Part shown: positions 30,101 to 42,714 of the stretch, piece after piece
Position numbering within the stretch: position 1 is the stretch's first letter
Layout of the letters: every line of letters starts with the position of its first letter
Assembly: GCA_030867875.1 (NCBI GenBank)
Contig: JAOWCC010000936.1
Coordinates: 80,385,032 to 80,449,031, forward strand
Direction of reading: 5' to 3'
DNA from: Actinernus sp. WN-2022
Taxonomy: Eukaryota > Cnidaria > Anthozoa > Actiniaria > Actinernidae
DNA length: 64,000 nt
The notes under the pieces: generated by a model
Databases searched by the model: none
What the model saw: only the letters and a program-made list of their open reading frames with translations
What the model was told of the DNA's origin: nothing
Translations under genes and position numbers: made by a program

Positions 30101-32564
30101 TACAAGCTTTGATTGGAAAGAACAGAGCAGTATTTGAACCTAATGCAGAAGAAGTAAATAATGCACTACAAATGCTGAGAGACAACCCAGTTAGAAACCT
30201 ACACACATATGATTCTATCAATGATCAAGAAAATCAAGATTTACAGTCTGAAATGGACAATGATGAAACACCGGATAATCCATTTTATGAACAGTCACCT
30301 GATCATTTAGCCCCAGGTTCAGAAACACAACAAAGAATACCAGCACTTCTGACTCAGACCCAGCCATCAGGTATCAGTGATGACGTACTACGTGAGTGTG
30401 TTAGATCTTTGAATGCCGAACAGCGTTCTGCATATGATATTGTTCTCATGGTGTAGAAATAAAGTTAAAAACTTTAATTGCTTGAAGCCAGAGGAAGTGA
30501 AGCCTATACACCTATTTGTCACAGGAGGTGCTGGTGCTGGCAAAAGTCATCTGATAAGAGCAATTTATCACACTGTAGTGAAAACATTTAAATATGGACC
30601 GCTAAATCCTGAGTTACCTACAGTGCTTTTAATGGCACCCACAGGCGTTGCTGCTATTAATATAAATGGTACTACTATCAACACTGCTTTGGCCATCCCA
30701 AAAGAAATTGGAGATAATTTACCTGCATTATCAGATCAGAAAAAAACGTTACTGAGAATGTCATTATCTGAACTTAAGCTTATTATAATTGATGAAATTT
30801 CTATGGTTTCAAATACTAGGTTACTCCATATCCATCAAAGACTAAAAGAAATTTTTGGTACTACCACCTCTCAGTTGTTTGCTGGTATAAGTATTATTGC
30901 TGTTGGTGATTTATATCAGTTGCCACCAATTCGCCAAAAGCCTATATTTTCTAGTTACAAAAATGAAACATATAATATATGTCACCCATGGCAAGAATTC
31001 AAAATGATAGAACTTACTCAAATAATGAGACAAAAGGATGATCATAAATTTACCGAGCTCCTAAACAGATTTAGAATTGCTCAGCAGACTGAAGAAGACA
31101 TACAAATTATTCAGGCGAGATCAGTAACTCAAACACATGAGAATAATGGTTACCCTTCAGATGCATTGCATGTATGGGCTGAAAATAAACCAGTTACAGA
31201 ACACAACAATAAATATCTACAACAAATCCCTTTGCCGTTGTATGTACTTCGAGCTATTGATCAATATCCACCAAATGTTACTAAACAAGATATTAACAGT
31301 GTATTGTCAAGAGGTCGTTCTGACACTGGTGGTCTTGATTTTGAGATCCTTATCAAAGAAACTGCATGGGTGATGCTTACTACAAATATTGATATTTCTG
31401 ACAGGCTTATTAATGGCCAAATGGGCACTGTTACTAGAATCTCTATTAATCAGATTACCAAGAAGCCCACTATTCTCTACATTAAATTTGATGATGAAAA
31501 AGCTGGCAATATCTTAATTGAGAAATGCAGTGATACTTTTGCTAAAGAGAACAAAGTTGTGCCTGTTTCACCAGTACTTGCTAGGTAAACCTTCATCTCC
31601 AGAAATACAGAGACTCCAGTTTCCACTGAGCTTGGCATGGGCTTGCACTGTTCACAAAGTTCAAGGATTAACATTGAACAATATTGTTATTAGTTTTGAT
31701 TTATTTAAACAAAGGTCATTCAACTCTGGGCAGATATATGTTGCTTTGAGTCGTGCCACTTGTCTCGAAGACATTCATGTTCTTGGAAAAATTGAGAACA
31801 AACATGTACGGTCAGATACAAGAGTGCATGCAGAATATGAGAGACTACAAAATATGTCATCAATGGTTATTGAGTCTGAAATCCAATTCGGAAAAAACCT
31901 GCTGTCAGTTGCTCTTTTAAATATAAGATCGTTAAGAAAGCATAGCATTGATATCAAGTCTGACCTTAACATGTCTAATTGTGATATCTTACTTCTAACA
32001 GAAACACAACTTCAATTGTCTGATTTAGACAATGACATAAAAAAACATATCCATCCTTTTGCATTATATAGGCAAGATAATCCAGATAAATTCTCAAGCT
32101 TAGCTGTCTGCTACAGAAACACTGTTTTGATATCTGAAAAAGAATACTTTCCTTCAATAAATGGAGTTAAACTAATTGCTTTTTCTAAAACTAACCAGCA
32201 ACAAATAACGTTTATTTTACTTTATAGAAAACACAACTCTAATGTACAACAATTTTGTGATTCTATTAATTATATCGTTAATCACACTTTTGTTGACATG
32301 ATACTTGGGGATTTCAACATAAACTACTTTGATGATAAGGAATGTAACCTTTTAAAGACTGTGATGGAACATGCAGGTTATCAACAAATTGTAGAAAGAC
32401 CAACATTTGTATCAGCAGGAAGTTTATTAGATCAGGTATACATCAAACCACAACAATTCAAAACGATTCAACATTCAGTGATAAGTGTTTACTATTCTGA
32501 TCATGAAGCTGTTAAAGTAAATTTGGAAGTATGAAATAGTATTAACATAATGCCATACATTAAT

Positions 32565-33135
32565 AAATTATGTACTATTTACAATAGGAGTGGTGATGTT
32601 GTATCGGATATACTATGGCGATCAGCATTGGCGAGCCAATACAACATTGCCACAAATATTGTAAATTTCTTATGATATGCACCACAAAATATTGTAAGCT
32701 TTGATTTCTTCCACCTTGCTATCGATGTGGGATTAATTAATTTCTCACAAAAACATGTCCCACATCGAAGAGACAGTGTGTATGCAATAAGAGAGCAAAG
32801 CATAGTATGCAGAAAAATGGGTCCCATATGGAAGAGATGGTGTGCATGTACAGAATAAGAGAGCAGATGTACTTTGTCATTTCACCTGGCGGTCTGGGAT
32901 AGGGGAAGTCTGTGATCGGTCATGAGACCTCCTCATACTAACGCTAGCATGTTAGTATCCTGTATCATTCCATACAGGATTCTAGTTGACTTATAGTTAG
33001 TACTCTATATCATTTGATACAGAATACTAATAGGCTAACTAGAATTTTGTATGGGGTTTACAGTGTATCCATGTGACCCGAATGCTTTGTCTGGATTGGC
33101 TAGTTCCCTTATGAATTATTAATGAATATTTAAAA
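32565..33135. repeat. Dispersed repeat, copy 1 (inverted copy at 60835-61400)
   Basis: Shared landmarks: GGCGAGCCA, CATCGATGTGGGAT-type, CCCACATCGAAGAGACA, GCAATAAGAGAGCA, GATCGGTC and TTCATAAGGG near its right side. It contains small hairpins of its own (GTATCCTGTATC ... GATACAG). It is non-coding and begins 30 bp after the Helentron stop; whether it is part of the Helentron 3' region or a separate insertion is open. Confidence 0.7.
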
Positions 33136-33365
33136 ATTATATCAATATTATCATAATTATACACTTACTGTACATGTGCATAATCCGTTCAGGAGAAAGT
33201 AATTTGGTGAGTTGTAGAGGCAAGATTCCAATACATTGTAGTACTGGTAGGTCACATTAAATATACTGGACACTCCACATTTGGTCTTAATTAAAATTAT
33301 TACTGTTATTAGAGATACATGTAGTTGCAAATCAGTTTATCAAAAAACATTTTGAATATTATAAG

Positions 33366-34400
33366 ACAAAGACTATGGCCTCTGGGTCCACACATGGAGC
33401 TTCCAGGAGCTCATAACAAAGGTAAGTTTTCAACAGGGAATGTAGGGGAGGGAATTAAGGGCAGTTCATTTTTTCTCTGTATGTTAACTAGATTTAATTG
33501 CTCCATGTCAGATAGCATAATATATTTACATGCCCACATTTTTATTTTTTGCAGGCATAATTATTTTCACATGTACTAATCCCTGTGAAGTTGGGCTCGT
33601 GAACTCCTGTAGTGTTCTCCAATAAAGCTGATTCAGTCCAGAAAAATAACCAGCCTGCAGATTACATATACCAACAAGCCACGCAATATTACCAGGTTAG
33701 CCATATTGCCTCGGGATCCACATATGGAGCTTCCAGCAGCTCATAGCAAAGGTAGGTTTTCAATAGGGAATGAAGGGAGAGGGGGGTTGTATTTTCTGTG
33801 TGTGTTAACAAGCTTTGCCTGTCAAAAACCAGTAATATATTTACACACCCATATTTTTAAATTTTCAGGCATAATGACTATTCCCACTGTTACACTTCCC
33901 TGTGAGGTTGGCCTGTGGACTCCTGTAGTATTCTCCAAAAAGCTGATTCAGTCCAGAAAAATGACCAGCCTGCTGATTACGTATGTCCACATACAAGGAA
34001 CAGCTTATTACCAGTTAACTATAGAACTTTGTACCAATGTACTGGAAGCAAATGTTGCTCTAAATTTTGAACATCACAGGACAACTGTTACATATACAAC
34101 TATATCAATGTTACATGTATGTCTCCAGTCTTCACCAAGGTCCTGGCAATGAAAGCACCTATTTGGAGATGGTACATCTATGCAGTTGAAAGTAGAAGTA
34201 GTTGCTAAATCTGTACAGCTAAATAACTGAGGGGAATTGTATCCACCGTTGTACTTCCCTATATCAGGTTGTAGGCCTAATGAACTTCAAAGCTGATTCA
34301 GCAGTCCAGAAAAATTACCATCAAGGCACACCATATTACCAGTTCAGCACATAACTTTATACCAGTTCATTGGGAGCAAAGCTGCATGCAGTTGACAATG
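33366..34400. repeat. Tandem duplication of a 335-bp unit, plus partial third copy
   Basis: Unit 1 starts at about 33374 (CTATGGCCTCTGGGTCCACA) and unit 2 at about 33707 (ATTGCCTCGGGATCCACATA). Both share GGAGCTTCCAGNAGCTCATA, GGTAAGTTTTCAA-type, a G-rich patch, TTTGCAGGCATAAT, CTCCTGTAGTNTTCTCCA and AGCTGATTCAGTCCAGAAAA. A shortened third copy from about 34230 keeps AGCTGATTCAGCAGTCCAGA and ATATTACCAGTT. The interval 33136-33365 shows nothing recognisable. Confidence 0.7.
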
Positions 34401-35255
34401 GAAGTAGTTGGTAATTAACAGCTAAATAACTGTTTCCAATGCAATGATATGGAGGGATGAATCTCATAGACTCTGAAAAACAAAAACACTTGCTATTTTA
34501 CCTAGGTCCTTCCAATCACACACAAAAAAAAAGTGACTGACACCTATACTCTAGGAAAACCATTCAACTGCTTCAACAACACCTGAGTTTATGATCATCA
34601 ACATACTGAAAGAAGAACTATTATTGAAAGGAAAGTTTATAGACATCATAAAATGTAACTGCAGAACTCCTCTGAATAGAACCACATAGATGTATACATA
34701 GTTTTAAGGTGGTTACTGATTAGAAGATGTTTGTTATTCGAACTCTGTCAGCATACTCATTTTGATGTGATCTTTTATATGCTGGTATTTTTTAATTCGA
34801 TTAAATGATATTTCACATACTCAGACCCAATCCTTTTTACATTTATAACATTGCTAATATATGTGGCACCAGCCTAGTCCCAGGTATATTGTAGCTCCCT
34901 GGCAGTGGTTTGTGCTGGTTTGTGACATCACGGCTCATCACAAACCAGTACAAACCACAGATATCTCATCAACTCAATCACAAAAATTACCAAGCCAGAA
35001 ATGCCTCGGATGGCCAGTACAGGCTACATTTTCACTCTCAAAGGGAAGAAAAATATGTCTGCTTAAGGTTACTGTATACCTGCAGCATGCTCCCAGGAAA
35101 ATCAGTAATCTTATCACAAATTCATTCTCCAGGCTGCTCTCTATTACTGCATGGAATACCATCCCCAGAGCATTCCACCTGGCTTACCCAGTTTGATAGT
35201 TTGCCGTATCTACATTTTTCAACAATGTTCCAAGTTGGGGATTAACTTTGACTGC
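34401..35255. other. Non-coding stretch with one tight hairpin
   Basis: No gene seen. At 34905-34959 GTGGTTTGTGCTGGTTTGTG pairs with CACAAACCAGTACAAACCAC around a short loop. Confidence 0.5.
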
Positions 35256-35906
35256 TTAAAGTGCCTATAACCCCCCAAATATATTTTTTAATTGAAACTT
35301 TAAACCATTATTTAGAACTTAAAGCAAAAATGGGAGGGTAAAACTCAAGTTGACAACCAGAACATGTGACCGTCAGTTTTCAATTCTCTTTGAGGGCCTC
35401 GCATGGACACTAGTGGCCTGTGACTTGTATGTAGTAAGGCATCCTTCCAATCTCTTATTTGTGTGACTCTTGCAAGCTCACCACATGATAAATATCCAAT
35501 GAAATGTCAGCAAACTTGGTAAATTTACTAAGTTCGATGTGCTCTTTCTTGTGATGGAGTTTATTTCCTACTTAGACTATAATAGGACGTTTTTCCTTTT
35601 TGAATTCTTTTTCTTATTCAGATTTTCCAACTCCTTTGAGAATTCCAAGACAATGGTCTAAATGAGGAAAAGAAACTGCAAAGGATTCTGGTATACGTAG
35701 TTGTAGTAAAATGATGCCCGATTGACACCCTCACCAAGACTTCCAACTGGAAACAGGAAGCCCAAAATGGATGTTTTCACTAACTTTGACGCCACAAGAA
35801 TCATCGAAGTTTAGTTTTTTCACTTTAATATTTTCGAATTCTTAGTCAGAGCTATACAGTATAGATGTAAAAAAATATTTTTGGCAGGGGGTTATAGGCA
35901 CTTTAA
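35256..35906. mobile_element. MITE, TTAA-flanked, 1 of 4
   Basis: TTAA at 35256-35259 and 35903-35906. Ends AGTGCCTATAACCCCC and GGGGGTTATAGGCACT are a perfect 16-bp inverted repeat. TTAA duplication is the mark of piggyBac-type transposition. Interior non-coding. Confidence 0.85.
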
Positions 35907-36366
35907 ACAGAACAATGAGTAGTTATGGATATCTCAACGTTAATAAATATCCCATATTAAGTAATGATCCGCACAAGAGGTACTGTAAGCATAAGTTCTG
36001 CATGGAATGTAAAAAGTTGCTAATTGTGGTATTGTTTCAATCTTCTACCTCATTGGCTTAGACATTAAAATCTATCTAAACAGATTTGAATTGCATCTAG
36101 TGAAAACACTCTTAAATTTTAATATGACAAACTTTGAATGTTTTCTTGGTTATTATTTTTGACTCTTCTAATTGGACGAAATGTTTGTAAACAAAAGAAA
36201 TGTACCTTTAAAATGCATTTTTAGTGGATTTAATTAATATCAGAAATTTATCATTTAGGGTTGATGAGTTGTCAGTATGAAAAACAGAAAATACTAAAGT
36301 GAGGAAAGCAAATTGCTGATGCATCTAAACAATAGAATTGTGCCTACCTCTTGCACGAACTGTTAC

Positions 36367-36643
36367 TTAAAGGGGCTGTGTCACGGTAATAGGCTTTACA
36401 TTCGCATTCCGGGCCGGAAACAACTATTTCCACTGATTTTGATATGCCATGTGGTATGCTTAAAATCAAAGCAAATATGCAAAAAATGACTAACAAATAG
36501 TGTATATAAACAGTCTCCAGGAAAAAATAAATCCTTTCAATCGAACATTGACAGAGGCAAGTTTAACTGTGTGTATTCAACTAACAGCCACCAACCGAGC
36601 AGTTACTCGATACATGCGCAGTACCATGACATAGCCCCTTTAA
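36367..36643. mobile_element. MITE, TTAA-flanked, 2 of 4
   Basis: TTAA at 36367-36370 and 36640-36643. Ends AGGGGCTGTGTCACGGTA and TACCATGACATAGCCCCT are inverted with two mismatches. The interior is AT-rich and non-coding. Confidence 0.85.
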
Positions 36644-36682
36644 ACGAGAAGCATCTATATACTAGATAAAGAATCAGCAGAG

Positions 36683-36748
36683 GATCTTTATGGGATTTAC
36701 AAACTCTAGCTTGACAGTGAGTTTGTAAATTCCATAAAGATCGGACGT
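36683..36748. repeat. Hairpin, arms about 24 bp
   Basis: GATCTTTATGGGATTTACAA-ACTC pairs with GAGTTTGTAAATTCCATAAAGATC around CTAGCTTGACAGT. Confidence 0.8.
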
Positions 36749-36848
36749 AAATTCTTTATCACACTTATCAAATGTCTAGATGTAGAGTCATGTTTTCAGT
36801 TATTTTGGCGATCCAACTTATTTTGGCTGAGAAAATCGAAGCCAAAGT

Positions 36849-37551
36849 TTAAAGGGATACCCGAGTGAAAAACACATTGGGGCTCAAAAGAATCTTCAAC
36901 ATGTTCTTTGTTCAGAAAATGTATTAAAATTTGATCAAACGTTTTTAGTATTAAGAACGAGCACCTCAAAGTTGGCCCCACGAAGACATGGGCGCCGCCA
37001 TCTTTGTTTGCATTTACGGAAGTGACGTCACTTCGTCCCACCAGCGTTCTCACTCTCACTTATTAGGTGTTTTTAGGATGATAAACGCCTTAACTGTACC
37101 TCACATACATTGTAGTTCTTATACTTATTCAGAAGTCACTCGAGTCTTTTAAGCCATGTTGTTTTGCTGTTATTAAATGGCAGTTACGAGACCTTGTTGT
37201 TCGTCTGATAATTTCTCGCCTTCCCAATGCTTTTCTTCCTCCTCCCAGTCTTCTGAACTTTTCTCATAATGTCGTCTTCATCATAATTCCGGTTTCTGTA
37301 AGAATTCCTCTGCAATCTCAATGAAAATCATACAAAGACAAGTAGCCGCGATACGCTGGTGGGACGAAGTGACGTCACTTCCGTAAATGCAAACAAAGAT
37401 GGCGGCGCCCATGTCTTCGCGGGGCCAACTTTGAGGTGCTCGTTCTTAATACTAAAAACGTTTGATCAAATTTTAATACATTTTCTGAACAAAGAACATG
37501 TTGAAGATTCTTTTGAGCCCCAATGTGTTTTTCACTCGGGTATCCCTTTAA
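36849..37551. mobile_element. MITE with about 200-bp TIRs, TTAA-flanked, 3 of 4
   Basis: TTAA at 36849-36852 and 37548-37551. Ends AGGGATACCCGAGTG and CACTCGGGTATCCCT. The inverted arms run about 200 bp (36853-37050 and 37350-37547) with very few differences, for example CCACGAAGACATG versus CATGTCTTCGCGG. Both arms are open in one frame simply because they are copies; no protein is supported. Confidence 0.85.
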
Positions 37552-37839
37552 GTAAATCAAGACAAAATCTCTTGTAGAATTAAAGACACTGTTTTATTGA
37601 TTTCTTTTGATTTTCCTTCATGAATTATTAATGACTTTGATAAGACATGTTAGAGCATTTTCACAAGTTTGGCTATTTTAGAACGATTTTTTTTCTTTTT
37701 CAGTTTTTTCGAGTCCTGAGAAACATACAAAGACAATTTTTTCCATCGGACATCGCGCGGGCGCAACAACAGCGACATTCCCTGTGAAAATAGGAAATAA
37801 TCGAAATATATTTTGGCTTAGTTGCAGAATACCGATCTC

Positions 37840-38440
37840 TTAAAGTGCCCCTACGATCAAATTTTGAGAAAGTGATATTTTTACGTATTTGTAAAGTAAA
37901 GTTGCTATATTTCTTGCCTGTGCAAACCGTTTTTCGATATGACGACGGGAAGTCTTAGTTTTTGTGGTCCGAATCTTGAGTTTTATGTCCGCACTGAGCC
38001 CAATCCGTTCCGTGACAGAGCCTGTACAGAGCTAATTTCCAGCTGGCGTGACGTCATCTTCTCAACACAGCAACATGCGGGGCTATGTTCACACAAACTT
38101 CCGCACAAACTTATAAGTAAAGTACATGTTTATACTATTTTTTCCAAAAAGGAAAGGTAAGAACAAAGTTTTGAATGGAAATACGCATTTACAAGAGCGA
38201 CGCGTTGAGAAGATGACGTCACGACAGCAAACCGCTGGTCGAAAATCTCGAAGTATTTGGAACACACTTCAGTAATGGCGGACGTGATTTCGACGGTAAA
38301 CTCTCTGCAAAATTCATAGGTTAATTTGGTCCTTTGGTAATATTTTTCAATGATTTGGATATTTTCGACACTGTGTGTCGTTTTGGAAGACAAAAAAGTA
38401 GAAAAGAAAATGGTCGAATTTCGTCGTAGTGGCACTTTAA
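37840..38440. mobile_element. MITE, TTAA-flanked, 4 of 4
   Basis: TTAA at 37840-37843 and 38437-38440. Ends AGTGCCCCTACGATC and GTCGTAGTGGCACT, followed by longer diverged inverted similarity (AACGGTTTTTCG versus CGACCAGCGGT-type, GATGACGTCACG in both arms). Start AGTGCC matches element 1 of the group. Confidence 0.8.
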
Positions 38441-38482
38441 AAATTGCGCTAAATTCTCCACTTTAGTTCAGGTGTATTTATT

Positions 38483-39989
38483 TATTTATTACTCGGGCTG
38501 CCTGTGGCAGCGCCGAGTCTGAAAATGCGCAAGTGGTTATTTTTTTTATTACTCGGGCTGCCTGTGGCAGCGCCGAGTCTTAAAATGCAAGTCGTTATTA
38601 TTTTATTTTTTTTGGTCCGTGTCAGACGGCTTCAGCGCATGCGTTAAAGGTCAAATTCGAACCAATCAGATTGCACTGTGCTGGTCACGCAAACAAAGGT
38701 TAGATTTCCTCAGGCGCGCTCAGATAAGAAAATTCAAAGCTCAGACTAGGCGAGACAAGGAGATATCAATTTCAAATAGTCATTGTCAGAAATCTATTCC
38801 ATCGTGGGCAATGATGCAATACAACCTAAATTTGGGTCAGGTCCATGTTTTACGACAGAATAACCAGAGTCTTTCTACTGGATTCGGAGAGCTCGAGACA
38901 TTATACAAGTCTGCTAATATGGGGAAAACTGAAACAAAAAATGAACTTTGACGGCAGAAACCCTCATATTTGAGCCAAGCGGAATATTTACATGATCCGC
39001 TAAGATTTTTACAAATCTAATTAGTTAAGCAGATGTACGCAGTGTATGCCAACTGAAATGCTGTGCTCGTTTTGTGGTTACGGCTCAGTGGGGCGACTAC
39101 ACGAACAAGAAGCATGAACTGCCAGCAAAGATAGAGGAATTGATCGGAGACGTTAAATTACGTTACTGTGAAGAGGATCAAAATTCAAGTTTTGTAGCTT
39201 GAGACTGTCTTCTGCCGTGACTCGTGAGAGAAATTGGAAAAGATCTAGCTGTTTCATTCAGACACTGGCAAATTTATTGAAAGCTACGGGCTTACTTTAT
39301 GAGATTATTATTCATTGTGGAATGAAAGGAAACAGGTTAGCTGAAAGTTAAGTTCGAGGTAGGCTTCGACTTTCATTCCGATTCAGTGCATATGTGCACG
39401 AAGGTGTCAGTTACGTAAGTACTGTAACTCTTTTTGATTTGAATAAATTTCCTCTCAGGTTGTCTGTTAATGTACTTTTCCTTCTAATTATCGCTTTATT
39501 TAACATCTGATTTAGAGTATGCGTACCTCAGAATAAATTATTTGAAAGGTCAACTGAATTCTTGTGTCGATAAGCGCAAATGTTTTTTGTGAAACAGTCT
39601 GTGTATATGAGAAGCGGCTTAATAGAAGAGCTTTCTCATTTATAGGAATTACAATTTTTTTTCTTGCTATGAAATTTATGTTTCATTTCACATTTATTCA
39701 TACAGTTTTAGCCGGACATTTCCCCGAGTTTTTGATCTATTTTCAATCAAATTCAAAGTCTGAATATGTCATTGTATTGCATTTATACACTTGAATTTGC
39801 CAGTATTCTGTTGTTCGAATCCTGCGTTATCATAGTCATGCCATAAAAGCGATTAATAGACCAGTCTGTTTTTTTGACGTTCTCACTGGCGAGTAAAGCA
39901 CGACTTGATACTAAGAGGATTTCAAATGAAAGTGTATTTCATCTTCAATCTCATGTGGCCCGAGTGAAAGCCCAGATGGGCTCTTGTTT
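38483..39989 (+). mobile_element. Non-autonomous Helentron-like unit 1
   Basis: The 5' side has two tandem hairpin modules starting ACTCGGGCTGCC at about 38489 and 38549 (ACTCGGGCTGCCTGTGGCAG, then CGCCGAGTCT). The body starts at GTCAGACGGCTTCAGCGCAT (38618). The 3' side is GGCCCGAGTGAAAGCCC, then the hairpin GCCCAGATGGGC and TCTTGTTT, ending at about 39989. Its first 500 bp (38618-39115) recur in unit 2. No coding capacity is supported. Matching subterminal inverted ACTCGGGC/GCCCGAGT and a 3' hairpin fit Helitron2/Helentron relatives. Confidence 0.65.
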
Positions 39990-41708
39990 TTTTTATTTCA
40001 TGTCAGACGGCTTCTGCGCATGCGTTAAAGGTCAAATTCCAACCAATCAGATTGCACTGTGCTGGTCACGCAAACAAAGGTTAGATTTCCTCAGGCGCGC
40101 TCAGATAAGAAAATTCAAAGCTCAGACTACTAGGCGAGACAAGGAGATATCAATTTCAAATAGTCATTGTCAGAAATCTATTCCATCGTGGGCAATGATG
40201 CAATACAACCTAAATTTGGGTCAGGTCCATGTTTTACGACAGAATAACCAGAGTCTTTCTACTGGATTCGGAGAGCTCGAGACATTATACAAGTCTGCTA
40301 ATATGGGGAAAACTGAAACAAAAAATGAACTTTGACGGCAGAAACCCTCATATTTGAGCCAAGCGGAATATTTACATGATCCGCTAAGATTTTTACAAAT
40401 CTAATCAGTTAAGCAGATGTACGCAGTGTATGCCAACTGAAATGCTGTGCTCGTTTTGTGGTTACGGCTCAGTGGGGAAACTACCCGAACAAGAAGCATG
40501 AACTGCCAGCAAAGAGAGAGGAAAACTGAAAGAGGAAATCCTTGTGAGAAATCGACGTACATATGAAGCTATATACGTTATCATCGACTATATGGGAGTC
40601 AAACATCGAGCTGCTATGAAACCGCTTGTGACAGTTTGTTTACGCACTTTCATGACAAACAAACGTTTCTACTTTCGACACAACGGTCGCTAAACTGTAC
40701 GAAATCTCCAAGGATATATCCCTAATGTCCAAACTAAAGGGAAAAACTGAAAGAGGAAATCATTGTGACCAATCGACATAAATATGGAGCTCCAGAAGTA
40801 ATTATTGAATACATGAGAACCCATAGAGAAAACCGATAATAATGAACACGGTATTAGTTTCACCGACATTTGTGGCGTAACTGAACTCGCACTACAGCAT
40901 AGCTTGAAATACTGTACGAAAACTCCCGTTTACAAATTTCCTGATGCCGAAAGGACCGTAGCATTTAAACAAGATATCCTTCTGACCAATCGACATACAT
41001 ATTAAGCTGTGAAAGTATGTTTCCATTCCATAACAGCCGATAGTGCAAACTAGTAAACTGCCACTAGTAAATTGACCTTGCGAGTACTGAACTTTCTAGC
41101 GTCAAATGCATGTGTTACGTTTCCAAACTTTAGGACAAGAAATCTTCCATAGAATGTTCTATTTTATTTACAGCTGAGAACTGTATTATTAAACATAAGA
41201 AATAAAACAATGGTGCCATTTGAAGAATTATATCATGTCAAAAGTGCAAACGAAGAAATATATATCTACGGACGCGAGCAGCTCGATCGTTTCACTTTGG
41301 TCTCGGACTGTTTACGACTGGAACGGAAAAACAAAAAGTAAAACCTACTAAGTTACTAGGTCTGAACAGTACTAATTTATTAACTAGCTGCGAGTTGCTG
41401 ACAGATATCTCAAGACTCTAGCTAGCTGCACGATAGTAGTCTGAACATACATACACACATGAATAAGTAGTGTTTTCAATAAAAGATCAACTACTTTAAT
41501 TTACATACGAGAAAACAAAAATATTAAATTACATACATGTATATATATACTAGGGGAGCAGAGAATGAAAGTCACCGCGCTACCGGCCACTCCTAAAGAC
41601 TGCTAATAATTCTTCCCTTTGGTTATTACTAAGAGGATTTCAAATGAAAGTGTATTTCATCTTCAATCTCATGTGGCCCGAGTGAAAGCCCAGATGGGCT
41701 CTTGTTTA
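39990..41708 (+). mobile_element. Non-autonomous Helentron-like unit 2, directly after unit 1
   Basis: The 5' body (GTCAGACGGCTTCTGCGCAT, 40002) starts 13 bp after the 3' CTTGTTT of unit 1 and is about 97 percent like 38618-39115 by eye. It lacks the ACTCGGGC hairpin modules. From 40520 it has three diverged units around GAGGAAATC..TTGTGA and AATCGACATACATAT. The 3' end GGCCCGAGTGAAAGCCCAG ... GGGCTCTTGTTT at 41675-41707 is identical to that of unit 1, including the preceding AGGATTTCAAATGAAAGTG. Confidence 0.7.
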
Positions 41709-41757
41709 TTTATAGTTTTGGTCCATTGTTGTGCTTCAGAAATCTTAGAGAGGTCAC

Positions 41758-42334
41758 ACCTTATTATAGGAAATTAACAATGCACTTTATTAACGCGATT
41801 TTACAAAATTCGCGTTAATTTAATGTATCTTAATTAATGTCGATGTAAATTTAATGCACGCTATTTTACAACATTGTTATTTTAAAGCACCTTTATTTCA
41901 TTTCAAAACCTTATTAGTTCATGACTCCTCTATTGGCTCTTCAGAGTCACTATTGCGGTTTGGTTTCCGTCAATCAAACGAGTGAGCAGCTCTTGGTGAT
42001 TTCACCGTGAGGCTTTGAAAGATCTTTTGAATTGATAGGGTCTAGTTAGGCTTCAAACCCAAATTTTCGGCTTTAAAAAAAAATTAGAAACATCCGTGCA
42101 CTTGTCTTGGAAGGTTTTATTGACGGAAGCCAAAACGCAGTTTGGCGTTCAGAAATGTAAAGTGCGAGTTTGCAGAATTATGAAAATCGCAGTAAATAAA
42201 GCAAGATGCTTATCGAAAAATTCGCGTTAATTTAATGCATGTAAACCTAACTTTTGAAAAATTCGCGTTAATTTAGTGTAACGTTAATTTTTTTCGCGTT
42301 GTCAACGTGCATTGTTAATTTCCTATAATAAGGT
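41758..42334. mobile_element. MITE with TIR ACCTTATTATAGGAAATTAA
   Basis: The ends ACCTTATTATAGGAAATTAACAATGCAC (28 bp, written here as one motif in two halves: ACCTTATTATAGGA / AATTAACAATGCAC) are repeated inverted at the right. GCGTTAATTTAATG motifs recur inside. Non-coding. Confidence 0.85.
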
Positions 42335-42522
42335 ATTTCCCGCGGTTTCAACCGGAAGTAAAAGTGCCGCGCATTAAAACGCTGACCAGCATGACTGTTT
42401 AACTGCCTTCCCACAGTTCACCTTGGGAAAAGAAAGCCGGGTTTCTAAGCTTTAGGTACCAAACATAGCGGCGAAATATGTACAGAAATCGAGTTGGTCT
42501 CGCGAAAACGCCAGCTTCTTAA

Positions 42523-42714
42523 GCGTAGTCCACACGAGCAAGTTTTCCTTGACAAGTTTTCCCTTGACAAGTTTTATTTGCTCGTGTACACGACGAAAAA
42601 TGACAAGTTTTGCCTTGACAAGTCTCCTTGTTGAAAAACTGGCGTGCCAGTTATTGAACAAGGCAACTTGTCAAGGAAAACTTGTCAAGGAAAACTTGCT
42701 CGTGTGGACTACGC
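42523..42714. mobile_element. 192-bp foldback MITE (GCGTAGTCCACACGAG)
   Basis: GCGTAGTCCACACGAGCAAG and CTTGCTCGTGTGGACTACGC close the element. The subterminal CTTGACAAGTTTTCC units are repeated two or three times in each arm. Non-coding. Confidence 0.85.

Larger units (their letters stand above)
25211..32534 (+). pseudogene. Helentron protein (OTU, DUF6570-like, Rep, PIF1 helicase, endonuclease), many lesions
   Basis: One long Rep/helicase polyprotein, now in pieces. Order: OTU-like region (25211-25980), basic repeats (26690-27170), DUF6570-like Cys-rich part (27270-27830; C-x2-C pairs in ICSVCNR and ICQTCHL), Rep nuclease (about 28130-29750; H-x-H in GSPHLHSLIW, two tyrosines in ITYVCSYFSK), PIF1-type helicase (30380-31830; Walker A GGAGAGKSHL, DEIS, late motif WACTVHKVQGLTL) and an APE-like endonuclease (31890-32534). 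Lesions: TAA at 25208 and 29742, a MITE at 25443-25823 and frameshifts near 26761, 28118, 28848, 29838, 30447 and 31587. Rep plus helicase with a C-terminal endonuclease identifies a Helentron. Endonuclease residues (TETQ, GDFN, SDHEA) remain. Confidence 0.85.

Noticed and set aside
36796..37577. Two 70-90 codon frames with the same protein sequence on opposite strands
   Set aside because: They are the two inverted arms of one MITE; the identity is a DNA-level copy, not gene duplication.
38619..40335. Two similar 110-150 codon frames starting near GTCAGACGGC
   Set aside because: They are the repeated 5' part of Helentron-like units 1 and 2; no domain, and an indel between copies changes the frame start.
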